A DNA stretch of 8,985 nucleotides, taken from NCBI GenBank assembly GCA_021787655.1, contig JAJYLM010000081.1, forward strand, positions 1 to 8,985. Direction: 5' to 3'. The notes beneath the pieces were generated by a model that searched no databases, was not told the origin of the DNA, and saw only the letters and a program-made list of their open reading frames with translations. Shown in pieces: positions 1 to 7,364 of this stretch (the first letter of the stretch is position 1; each line of letters opens with the position of its first letter). Both the position numbers and the translations under genes were made by a program. Source of the DNA: a bacterium (GTDB lineage Bacteria > JAMCPX01).

Positions 1-22
1 AGGAAAGAATTTTCAGACTTGA

Positions 23-3000
23 TCATCCGGACTTTATCTGGCGGTAGAGAGCGTCCGTCTCGGAAGACAGCTCTATGCCGTAGACAGCGAGGGTCTTTTT
101 GCAGGTATGGTACGTCGATAACGCCTCGGCGCGGCGTCCCATCCTGAGATAACAGACAATGATGCGCTGATAGCAGACCTCGGAGAGCTCATCGGCTTCC
201 AGTCCCTTGCGATAAGTCTCGATGGCTTGTTTGAATGCCTGTTCCCGCTCGAGACGATTGCCGAGGCTTTCGATGCATCCGGTAAACCTGAGTCTGAGCC
301 GCTCGCGGTACGATACCGACCATGGGTCTGATTCCCCGGCCAGAAAATCCCCTCTGTAGGATGCAACGGCCTTTTGCAGGCGCGATGTGAGCATAAGCTC
401 CTTTCCCTGTCCCCCGGCTCTTTGCGCCGCCTCGATCCCGTCCAGTGCCTGCTCGAACGCCCATGCATCGATCCGGCAGTATCGCGAGTCCAGGGATACC
501 TTGCCGTTTACAAGCCTGACCGCCGCGGGATAGCCAAGCAGTCTGCGCAGGCGTATGAGAGTTACACGCAAGGCCTTGAAAGCGACGTCCCCCTCGGAAT
601 CCGGCCATAAAAGGTCGGCAAGCTGACCCACTTCGATTTCTTCTCCTCCAAAAGCGCTGATCGCCTTCAACAGGGTCAGCGGCTTTTTCTGGACCTTCCC
701 GGAGAAGACCAGCTTTTTTCCGTCCCGCATAAGCTCGAAGCGTCCGAGTGTGAATATCGTTATGGGCCATGGCCAGCCGGTACAAACTGCCGGATTATGA
801 TCGGAAGGCTCGGGAGGGGCGAGGTCGAGCTTCCTGATAACGCCTTTTACGTATTCCGTCTCTATCCCGGCATCGAGCGCCCTGTTGTACAGGTCCGCAA
901 GCACGGACCGGTTGAACACCAGCGTAACGGCAAAGCCCTGCCTTTTGCCGATCGCCAGGGCCTGTGTAAGCCCCTTCAAAGCCCGTGCCTCTCTGCCTCT
1001 CGTAAAATCGCACCATGCGTGCGTCATCAGGCAAAGATATTCAAGATGCATACTCCTCATGCCGACGGCAATGCTATGGGCATGGGCAAGATGGGACGAT
1101 GCCTCACGGTAACGCCCGTCCCCGATATTCAGATATGCCAGCTCGAGATGATGGAGCGCTTGCACGTATGGAACACCGGCTTCCCGTGCCAGTACAAGGC
1201 CCTCTTCTGCGTATTGGTGCGCGCCGGACGGGTCTCCCGCAAGAATACGGTACCAGCCGAGTAAAAAATGATAATTGGAGAGAGCGAACCGGTAGAAAGG
1301 ATTTACTGTGTCCTCCATCCGCTTTATTATGTTCGCGGCGGTCTTTACATCGCCGTTTATCAACGAGGCATGCAGGCCGGCACCCAGAAGAAAGCGATCA
1401 ACGATGTGGATAGTATCGGCGTGCGCGATTGCCAAGGCCTCTTCCATTTCCCTGAGACAGGCGTCCGTGCTTCCGCGGTTCCAGAGATAGGTACACTCCA
1501 TGACGTACCCGAACAGGCGCGTGGGCAGCGGCGTATCCCCGGAGCGCACCACCGCGTGGAACATATCCGCCAGTGCACCGGCATTGAAGAAATCTCCGGT
1601 CCACGAGTAGTAGAGAAACAGCATACTGCCGTACCTTATGCGGGCAAACCGGTCGGGGATTTTTGTCAGAATCGATTTGACTTTTTCCGCCCACATCGGA
1701 AGCTCGGGGTCCTGAGGGTCGTGGAACAGGAGCGCACTATAGATGCCGAAGGACGCCTCCAGTTCGACCTCCCGGGACGGAAACTCCGGATACATGCGGT
1801 GGAGCTCTTTGAACTCCTTGATCCATCGTCCCCACGAGGTAACGTCATGCGTGCTCAGTATGAAGGCCTTCATCGTCGTCGCTATGGTAACGTACATCCC
1901 TGCAGGCACGTTCCTCTCTTTGAACATGCGGTACGCTTTGTTAAGGGATTCAAGGGAGCCTGTTGGGTCGGACATCACACGGCTTGCCCCGAGCCAGTAC
2001 AGGAGCCACGGGTCTCGCTCGAGCGCGTCCGCCGGAAGTCCGAGGAGCCATGCCTCGAGCGTCTTGAACCTGCCCTTATCGATGAGTCCGGGTGCCTCGC
2101 CGGTAATCAGCCGGGCGGCCTGTGCCCAATCGCCCGCCTGAAGATAGAGGGTGATCGCGTCTTCGGTCTGCCCGGTATCCGACAGGGCCTTCGCTGCGCG
2201 GCGCCGGGCGCTGATCAGGGTATCGGCACTCCAGAGATCTATCGCCTTTGCACGCAGGAATTCGAGAAACAGGTCGTGGTATCGATAGAAAGGCTCCCGG
2301 GCATTGTATCTGCTTATAAAGCTGCTCGACCGGACAAGCTTCGACAGGAGACGCCCCGCGTCTTTCGACCCCGTCAGTGCCTCCACGGTCCTCGACGTCA
2401 TCCTCGGCAGAAAAGCGGATGTGAGCATGAACTCGCGCATGCCTGCGTCCTCCCTGTCGAATACCTCGCCCTCAAAATAGCTGAAGATAGTCTCCTGTGC
2501 TTCCCGATCCACGAGTGAAAACGAGTGTCCTGATTGGCTGAACGACTCCGGAGATACCCGGGTACTTTTGATGTGTTCCATGATCAATGCCATACCTGCT
2601 GCCCAGCCGGTCGTCCGGTTGAGCATGGTACGGACCGTTTGCCGGCGCAGACGTTTTCCTGCATATTTTCGGACGAACCATTCGGTCTCCTTTTCCGTAA
2701 ACCTGAGGTCTTCCCACCCGAGCACCGTCAGCCTGCCGCTCTCACGTATGCGCGCAAATGCGGGCCACGGTTCGCTGCGGCTCATGATAATGATAACACC
2801 TCGTTCCGGCACCCGCTCCATGCCCTCGTTGATCATGTAGTGAATGAGCTGATCGCCCGCGAGGGCGTGGTAGTTGTCGAAGACGAGGGCAAAGGGAGAC
2901 GAAAACCGCTCGAAGAGATTGCCGAAGTATCTTCCGGCAAACGCCGGAAGAGCTGCCTGATATTCCGGACCCAGCAAGGGCAGGGTGGGATGGCGCCTCT

Positions 3001-3271
3001 TTGCAGTCCTGTCTACCGCCAGCTTGAGATAGTAAAAAAAGGTTGCGGGATCAGCATCCCCTGCGTCTATCTGATACCAGATGCCCGGCAGGCTGCGGTT
3101 CCTGATGTAGCTCGCAACGAGGGTCGTTTTGCCTGAGCCCGGCGGTCCGGTGATCCAGATAACCGGGCTTTTTCGTGCCTGGTCCACTTTGCGGAAGAGC
3201 CTCTGCCTGATGACAGTGGTCTTCGACGGCATGGGACCCGTTATCTTAGCCAATGGTAGTGTTCTCTGCAT
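23..3271 (-). CDS. MalT-like STAND ATPase / TPR / winged-helix-BTAD transcriptional regulator
   Basis: This 1082-residue protein is probably a cytoplasmic, ATP-dependent transcription activator. Seen: a P-loop GPPGSGKTT at residues 42-50, a Walker B-like LVFDNYH ending near residue 135 (Asp132), a sensor-like IIIMSRSEP at 160-168, and TGWAAGMAL at 221-229, which matches the MalT-family NTPase module. Residues ~370-830 are helical and TPR-like, as in MalT effector and oligomerisation regions. The C-terminus does not end in a LuxR HTH. Instead it has an OmpR-type winged helix (from ITIFTLGRFEL at ~837 to about 930), then a BTAD domain (to ~1080) ending in typical BTAD helices (RRAEALSTYHTCK). 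The start at 3271 is supported by GGAG seven bases upstream. It lies 99 bases after the pilZ gene on the same strand. The inducer and targets are unknown. The family call is firm; any link to nitrogen or c-di-GMP is only positional. Confidence 0.92.
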   Translation of the reverse strand: MQRTLPLAKITGPMPSKTTVIRQRLFRKVDQARKSPVIWITGPPGSGKTTLVASYIRNRSLPGIWYQIDAGDADPATFFYYLKLAVDRTAKRRHPTLPLLGPEYQAALPAFAGRYFGNLFERFSSPFALVFDNYHALAGDQLIHYMINEGMERVPERGVIIIMSRSEPWPAFARIRESGRLTVLGWEDLRFTEKETEWFVRKYAGKRLRRQTVRTMLNRTTGWAAGMALIMEHIKSTRVSPESFSQSGHSFSLVDREAQETIFSYFEGEVFDREDAGMREFMLTSAFLPRMTSRTVEALTGSKDAGRLLSKLVRSSSFISRYNAREPFYRYHDLFLEFLRAKAIDLWSADTLISARRRAAKALSDTGQTEDAITLYLQAGDWAQAARLITGEAPGLIDKGRFKTLEAWLLGLPADALERDPWLLYWLGASRVMSDPTGSLESLNKAYRMFKERNVPAGMYVTIATTMKAFILSTHDVTSWGRWIKEFKELHRMYPEFPSREVELEASFGIYSALLFHDPQDPELPMWAEKVKSILTKIPDRFARIRYGSMLFLYYSWTGDFFNAGALADMFHAVVRSGDTPLPTRLFGYVMECTYLWNRGSTDACLREMEEALAIAHADTIHIVDRFLLGAGLHASLINGDVKTAANIIKRMEDTVNPFYRFALSNYHFLLGWYRILAGDPSGAHQYAEEGLVLAREAGVPYVQALHHLELAYLNIGDGRYREASSHLAHAHSIAVGMRSMHLEYLCLMTHAWCDFTRGREARALKGLTQALAIGKRQGFAVTLVFNRSVLADLYNRALDAGIETEYVKGVIRKLDLAPPEPSDHNPAVCTGWPWPITIFTLGRFELMRDGKKLVFSGKVQKKPLTLLKAISAFGGEEIEVGQLADLLWPDSEGDVAFKALRVTLIRLRRLLGYPAAVRLVNGKVSLDSRYCRIDAWAFEQALDGIEAAQRAGGQGKELMLTSRLQKAVASYRGDFLAGESDPWSVSYRERLRLRFTGCIESLGNRLEREQAFKQAIETYRKGLEADELSEVCYQRIIVCYLRMGRRAEALSTYHTCKKTLAVYGIELSSETDALYRQIKSG

Positions 3272-3278
3272 CCTACAT

Positions 3279-3282
3279 CTCC
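3279..3282 (-). promoter_or_regulatory. Ribosome binding site of the MalT/BTAD regulator
   Basis: On the minus strand GGAG lies seven bases before the ATG at 3271. This fixes the start upstream of a second in-frame Met at residue 14. Confidence 0.6.
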
Positions 3283-3305
3283 ATCGTTCGTACCTTGTTG
3301 TCTGT

Positions 3306-3334
3306 ATAATATAAAATGAAGAACTTTAAGCCAT
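3306..3334 (-). promoter_or_regulatory. Possible promoter for the regulator gene (weak)
   Basis: The 99-base gap between pilZ and the regulator contains the only strongly AT-rich patch of the window. Read on the minus strand it gives TATTAT (3311 to 3306), a reasonable -10 hexamer, about 35 bases before the start codon. The -35 candidate 16 bases upstream (TGGCTT) is a poor match to the sigma-70 consensus. I infer a separate promoter here mainly from composition and position. Confidence 0.25.
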
Positions 3335-3370
3335 ACACCGGAGACGGCTGGCGTGCGCGGAAGGGGATGG

Positions 3371-4093
3371 TTATCGAGGTGTACTTAGGGATGTGAAGTA
3401 CTCTTCCAGTACCTTTTTCCCGTCGTCTTCAAACTCCAGGAACTGCACGCCCATGCCCGGAACGCGCTTGTTGTCGAGAAGCTTTGCTTGCTCGGATCCG
3501 AAAACGTGGACCACCTCGCCGACGATCCTGACCTCTTTTGAGGATTCCGGCAGAAACAGAATAAGTTCTATCCTGGATTCCACCGGCAGGGGATTTTCCG
3601 TAGCCACGAAGATCCCTCCCTTGGAAATGTCATTCGAGTATTCTTCGATAAAATGTTCTTTCGACTTGAAGACCACCTTGATAGATGTGCTGTATCTCTG
3701 GTATTTTCTGCCGATTGTCGACGTCGTTCTGGCGAGGATGCTCTTGATCGCCGTTCTGATGTCGAAATCACCGGAAAATTTGATGTCCGACGTTAACGGG
3801 AGTTTGCTCTGAAATGCATCCCGCTCCTTTTCGCCCATCGACATGAGATTGTAGAGCTTTGCCTCGAGCTTCTCTGCCCAGGCTTCGATTTCTTTGACGG
3901 CGTGCGGAGGGCAGGCCGCATCGAACGACAGTGCTATCCCGATGGTATCGCTCGAAGACCAGCTGTACAGATGGATTCCCCTCAGGGGATCAGGGGTGCT
4001 CTTTTCTCTGGTTGTGAGCAGGAACTCCTGTATTTCCCCGGCCTTCTGCGACATATAGGGAACGATCAATACAAGTTCAAACGCTTTATCCAT
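3371..4093 (-). CDS. PilZ-domain (c-di-GMP binding) protein
   Basis: A 240-residue protein with a C-terminal PilZ domain at ~127-235. Both c-di-GMP contact motifs are visible: RxxxR as R129-K-Y-Q-R133 and DxSxxG as D155-I-S-K-G-G160. Late in the domain, PGMGVQF (212-218) resembles the PilZ subtype common in deltaproteobacteria and Myxococcus. The first ~110 residues (starting MDKAFELVLIVPY) match no domain I recognise. They contain no membrane segment or signal peptide, so the protein is probably cytosolic. I chose the ATG at 4093 because ACAGGA lies six bases upstream. An in-frame ATG at 4150 (259 residues) has no good ribosome binding site. The likely role is to sense c-di-GMP and alter a partner such as a motility, polysaccharide or transcription component; the partner is not identifiable here. 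Base composition looks less G+C-rich than the glt genes upstream. Confidence 0.88.
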   Translation of the reverse strand: MDKAFELVLIVPYMSQKAGEIQEFLLTTREKSTPDPLRGIHLYSWSSSDTIGIALSFDAACPPHAVKEIEAWAEKLEAKLYNLMSMGEKERDAFQSKLPLTSDIKFSGDFDIRTAIKSILARTTSTIGRKYQRYSTSIKVVFKSKEHFIEEYSNDISKGGIFVATENPLPVESRIELILFLPESSKEVRIVGEVVHVFGSEQAKLLDNKRVPGMGVQFLEFEDDGKKVLEEYFTSLSTPR

Positions 4094-4099
4094 ATACAA

Positions 4100-4105
4100 T
4101 CCTGT
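4100..4105 (-). promoter_or_regulatory. Ribosome binding site deciding the pilZ start
   Basis: ACAGGA on the minus strand lies six bases before the ATG at 4093. The upstream in-frame ATGs at 4150 and 4132 lack such a site, so the shorter 240-residue protein is preferred. Confidence 0.55.
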
Positions 4106-4225
4106 CTTGTTGTATAGCACACCTTTTGGCATAAATAAAACGACTGTCATCTTCGTTTGTCCACGGTATCATCCGATGACTCTGCATGGCCGTTTTCAAA
4201 CCCGTGACACAGACTGCCGCGTTCG

Positions 4226-4975
4226 TCAATAGGTGTACATTTTTGCGTAGGGCCGGGTGCTCAGAGGAATGAGTTTTTCGAACGGTTCACTCAGGATACT
4301 GCCGGCATCGAGACCGAGGTCATCTGCGTACTCATTGATGATGCCCTTGAGCAGTCCGCGGTCTGCGTCCGAAAGTTCCGTTACCTCCACGCCTTTGCCG
4401 ATCTTCTTTCTGTCGGACTTGCCCCGCAGGTACACGGTTCCACCGTGCATACCCGCGCCCAGGTAATCGCCGGTCGAGCTGTTTCCGTTCTGCCTGCCGA
4501 ACATCCTGAGCACGACGATCACCCCGCCTGCCATGTACTCGGCAAGAAAATCGCCGGCGTTGCCGCCGATCACGATAGTGGGGTTCAGGTTTTTGTATCC
4601 TTTCATGTGAATGCCGACCCGGTAGCCCGCGTCCTTCAGGATAAAGAGCTTGCCTCCCCGCATGCCGTAGCCGCAGACATCGCCTGCCATGCCCTTGACG
4701 ATGATCTTGCCGCCGTTCATGGTATTGCCCACGGCGTCCTGCGCGTTGTTGTTGACGGTTATGACCGGACCGTTCATGAAGATGCCGAGGTCGTTGCCGG
4801 GAACCCCGTCGATGGTGATGCTGATATCGTTTTTCAGGGCGTCCGCGATATACCGCTGTCCGTTGACATGGGAAAGTTGTATGTCCGTTCTGCCGCTGCC
4901 CAGCGCATCGTGGATCTTCTGGTTCAGGATTTTATAGTGCATTCCCTGTGCGTCTATCGTAATGCTGTTTCCCAT
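4226..4975 (-). CDS. Glutamate synthase GXGXG subunit (archaeal-type, stand-alone)
   Basis: A 249-residue protein corresponding to the C-terminal domain of large-subunit glutamate synthase, here a separate polypeptide as in archaeal-type GOGAT. Seen: a right-handed beta-helix pattern with repeating Gly spacing, e.g. VGNTMNGGKIIVKG (~82-95), VCGYGMRGGKLFI (~100-112), FLAEYMAGGVIVV (~143-155) and YLGAGMHGGTVYLRG (~171-185). The N-terminus begins with the typical IDAQGMHYKILN. The same fold occurs in formylmethanofuran dehydrogenase subunit C, but the neighbours here (amidotransferase and FMN synthase domains) make glutamate synthase the right assignment. The role in this family is structural, packing the synthase and amidotransferase domains together. 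The start at 4975 lies one base after the amidotransferase stop codon, so translation is probably coupled. It is the last gene of the glt cluster. Confidence 0.92.
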   Translation of the reverse strand: MGNSITIDAQGMHYKILNQKIHDALGSGRTDIQLSHVNGQRYIADALKNDISITIDGVPGNDLGIFMNGPVITVNNNAQDAVGNTMNGGKIIVKGMAGDVCGYGMRGGKLFILKDAGYRVGIHMKGYKNLNPTIVIGGNAGDFLAEYMAGGVIVVLRMFGRQNGNSSTGDYLGAGMHGGTVYLRGKSDRKKIGKGVEVTELSDADRGLLKGIINEYADDLGLDAGSILSEPFEKLIPLSTRPYAKMYTY

Positions 4976-4976
4976 A

Positions 4977-6080
4977 TTACTGTTTTTTGTCCTCCTTGAG
5001 TGTGACGATGATGGGTTCTCCTGCCTTCGGTGCCCAGACGTCGTCAGGCTGCGGGATGACCTCCCGGATTGCCGATTCTTCACTCGCAATGGCAACAAGG
5101 TCGCCCTTTTTCCCGACAATCAGCGGCCGCAACTTAATCCGGTCGTTGAGCCCGAGTATACCGTTATCGAAACCCATCAGAATGGCAAACGGCCCGTTCA
5201 GCGAGGCATTGCCGTACGCCATCCGCAGTGCTGTATAGTAGTCTTTCTTCGGGGGCGCCATGTCCTGGATGTCCTTCCAGAACGGAGGGGCGAGGACCGT
5301 CGCAGCAGCAGCAAGCGAAAGCCCCTTTTTCCGGATAAGAAGGTCGAGCAGGTATGCAACCACTTCGGTATCGGTCAGCAGCGTGCACTTGTACCCGAAC
5401 ATCTCCACATACCGCTTGTTGGTGCCGTACGAAGAGATCTCGCCGTTGTGGACGATGGACCAGTCGAGAATGGTGAACGGATGTGCTCCGCCCCACCAGC
5501 CCGGCGTGTTGGTCGGAAAGCGCGTGTGCCCGAGCAGCAGGTACCCTGCGTAGTCCTGCATCCTGAAAAACTCAGCCATTGCATCCGGGTGGCCGACGCC
5601 CTTGAAGACCGCGAGGTTCTTGCCGCTGGAAATGACGTACGCGTTGTCGATCCTCTCGTTGATGTCCATGACGATGTTGACGATAAGGTCATCGACAGCG
5701 TCCTCGCCCTCGTCTGCCGCCTCCGGAGGCGGGTCGACGAAGTAGCGCCAGAATTCCGGCGGGTCGGGGACAGCGTGGATCTTCTTGACGGGTATAGGTT
5801 CTGCGTGCCGGAGCTGCAGTTTTGTTTTCAGCAGGTGTTCGACCGGTTCCCGTGCGGCGGCATCGTTGTACATGACGTGCACGCCGAAGCTGTCCTTGAA
5901 ATCCGGGTAGGCTCCGTATACTGCGTACCCGCTGCCCAGCCCGTTGCCCCGGTCCTTCATAGAGGTCAGCGAAGCCACGATCATGGATCCGGCAACCGGT
6001 TTCCCGCTCCTGTCGATGATTCCGGCCAGTCCGCAGCCGCCGAAATCCTTTCCGTATGGTGTCGAAGATTTTATGCCCAT
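4977..6080 (-). CDS. Glutamate synthase glutamine amidotransferase (class II GATase) subunit
   Basis: A 367-residue class II (Ntn-type) amidotransferase that hydrolyses glutamine to glutamate and supplies ammonia to the synthase subunit. Seen: the candidate nucleophile Cys16 in GGCGLAGII; the signature GHTRFPTNTPGWWGGAHPF (184-202), close to the classical GltB HTRFSTNT..W..AHPF motif; HNGE at 211-214; TDTEV at 236-240; and NDRIKLRP at ~312-319. Length and motifs match the GATase domain of GltB as an independent subunit. Cys16 is not next to the initiator Met, so a 15-residue leader would have to be removed to expose it, as happens with GltB propeptides. The start at 6080 is four bases after the reductase stop codon; only a weak GGGG lies upstream. 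The alternative ATG at 6085 runs into a stop after four codons. PurF or AsnB are unlikely because no other domain is attached and the neighbours are glt genes. Confidence 0.94.
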   Translation of the reverse strand: MGIKSSTPYGKDFGGCGLAGIIDRSGKPVAGSMIVASLTSMKDRGNGLGSGYAVYGAYPDFKDSFGVHVMYNDAAAREPVEHLLKTKLQLRHAEPIPVKKIHAVPDPPEFWRYFVDPPPEAADEGEDAVDDLIVNIVMDINERIDNAYVISSGKNLAVFKGVGHPDAMAEFFRMQDYAGYLLLGHTRFPTNTPGWWGGAHPFTILDWSIVHNGEISSYGTNKRYVEMFGYKCTLLTDTEVVAYLLDLLIRKKGLSLAAAATVLAPPFWKDIQDMAPPKKDYYTALRMAYGNASLNGPFAILMGFDNGILGLNDRIKLRPLIVGKKGDLVAIASEESAIREVIPQPDDVWAPKAGEPIIVTLKEDKKQ

Positions 6081-6084
6081 TTCA

Positions 6085-7362
6085 TTACCCCGGTTTCGTC
6101 AATAATTCATCCCTGAATTCCTTCGGGAGATCGAGGAACCCGAAATCGTCTGCCAGCAGCCGTTCCTTGATGCCGCTGACATCCATCCGTGCCCTGATAA
6201 TACTGTTGTAGATGCCTATCCTCGTTATCTGGTTCATGGAGAGGATACCGACAAGCCTGCCGTCCTGCAAAACCGCCTTCCGGTAGACATCGCCATCGTC
6301 CCGCACGATTTCCTCGTACCCTCCGAGCTTGTCAGCGTAGATGACGTTGCCGATGGAAACCGTGTTCTTTCCGAAGAACTGGAAAGCATTCTGCGGCAGT
6401 CCGCCGGGATAGGTTGCGTCCCCGCCCGCCATGTTCGTGCCCGCGATCCTGCCCTGCATGGTTGCGACGGGTATGATCGGCAGGACGTCCGCCCGTTTCC
6501 TGAGGAAATCCTCGGCCTCTGCGACGTCCCCGGCGGCATAGATGCCTTCGATGTTCGTCTGCATGGCCTTGTCCAGCATGATGCCCCGGTTGACCTTGAT
6601 ACCCGAGCCTTCGGTGAGGCCGGTGTTCGGCCGTACGCCGATGCTGAGGACCACGGTGTTGCAGGCCAGCTTCTCTCCGTTCTTCAGCCGTACCCCGGCA
6701 ACTGCGCCCTTGAGCCGGCGGACGGATTCAACCGTGCTGCCCGTGACGATCTTCAGGCCGTTCTCACTGAGCCAGCGCTGGACGCGTGTCGCCGTGAGCT
6801 GGTCAAGTGCCTTGACGAGGATGTAGTCAGCGAGTTCGACGACGGTAACGTCGACACCCAGGTGTTGGAGGCCCTCGGCACACTGCAGGCCGATGAGCCC
6901 GCCGCCGATGACGACTGCCCGGGGGCTCTTTTGCTTCTGTACCCAGCCCCTGAGTGCCTTGGCATCGTCCCACGTCGTGAAGGTGAACATGCCGGGTCCT
7001 TCGGACCCTTCGATGGGCGGCGTGATGGGGATGCCGCCGGTGCTGATCATGAGCCGGTCGAAGCCGACCGTCTGTTTGTTGTCAAGGACCACCCTGTTCT
7101 TGCCCGGCTCAATCCGGGTGACAGCCCTGCCGAGCATCGTCGTCACGCCGTGGTGCCCGTAAAAATCCATGTCCCGGTAATACATCTGACTGTCGCCGAT
7201 GATCCCGTCCATGTACTCATGGATCGCCGCGCGCGCATAGGCGTGGTACGGTTCTTTCGAGATGACCGTGATAGCGCCGTCTTTGTCCTGCTTCCGGATG
7301 GCCTCTATTGCAAAGATCCCGGCGTACGAATTCCCGATAATGACGTAGTGTTTGTGTGCCAT
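6085..7362 (-). CDS. FAD/NAD(P)-dependent oxidoreductase of the glutamate synthase cluster
   Basis: A 425-residue two-dinucleotide-domain flavoprotein (Pyr_redox_2 type, like NADH oxidase, NirB N-terminal or rubredoxin reductase families). Seen: an FAD-binding N-terminus YVIIGNSYAGIFA with GxSxxG at 10-15, ISTGG at 106-110, an NAD(P)-binding VVIGGGLIGLQ at ~150-160, and the second FAD motif IYAAGDVAEAED at ~274-285. There is no CxxC redox pair and no Fe-S motif; I count only two cysteines (161 and 234), so it is neither a disulfide reductase nor a standard GltD small subunit. I infer that it passes electrons between NAD(P)H and the ferredoxin encoded just upstream. The start at 7362 is chosen because AGGGG lies six bases upstream and the FAD motif follows directly. 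The in-frame ATG at 7416 would add 18 residues overlapping the ferredoxin gene. Cofactor preference (NADH or NADPH) cannot be read with confidence. Confidence 0.9.
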   Translation of the reverse strand: MAHKHYVIIGNSYAGIFAIEAIRKQDKDGAITVISKEPYHAYARAAIHEYMDGIIGDSQMYYRDMDFYGHHGVTTMLGRAVTRIEPGKNRVVLDNKQTVGFDRLMISTGGIPITPPIEGSEGPGMFTFTTWDDAKALRGWVQKQKSPRAVVIGGGLIGLQCAEGLQHLGVDVTVVELADYILVKALDQLTATRVQRWLSENGLKIVTGSTVESVRRLKGAVAGVRLKNGEKLACNTVVLSIGVRPNTGLTEGSGIKVNRGIMLDKAMQTNIEGIYAAGDVAEAEDFLRKRADVLPIIPVATMQGRIAGTNMAGGDATYPGGLPQNAFQFFGKNTVSIGNVIYADKLGGYEEIVRDDGDVYRKAVLQDGRLVGILSMNQITRIGIYNSIIRARMDVSGIKERLLADDFGFLDLPKEFRDELLTKPG

Positions 7363-7364
7363 GA

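Noticed and set aside
1268..2518. Plus-strand open frame of 416 codons
   Set aside because: It is fully antisense to the regulator gene, whose NTPase and TPR signatures are unmistakable. The translated protein has no recognisable domain and is rich in Arg, Pro, Gly and His, typical of a shadow frame in G+C-rich DNA.
3305..3310. Perfect TATAAT on the plus strand
   Set aside because: There is no fitting -35 element and no plus-strand gene downstream. It falls in the AT-rich gap upstream of the minus-strand regulator.
3329..3349. Hairpin candidate AGCC...GGCT after pilZ
   Set aside because: The arms are only four bases with a 13-base loop, and no clean T-run follows. It is too weak to call a terminator.
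4169..4179. Small dyad TCATC-C-GATGA upstream of pilZ
   Set aside because: Five-base arms around one base are expected by chance at this length. There is no second copy or promoter to support an operator.
4976..5119. Start of the GXGXG subunit at the ATG at 5119
   Set aside because: The extra 48 residues are a shadow of the amidotransferase 3' end, rich in Arg and Ser. The conserved family N-terminus begins right after the ATG at 4975.
4962..6116. Plus-strand open frame of 384 codons
   Set aside because: Antisense to the amidotransferase subunit. No domain or motif was seen and its composition is rich in Arg, Val and Asp.
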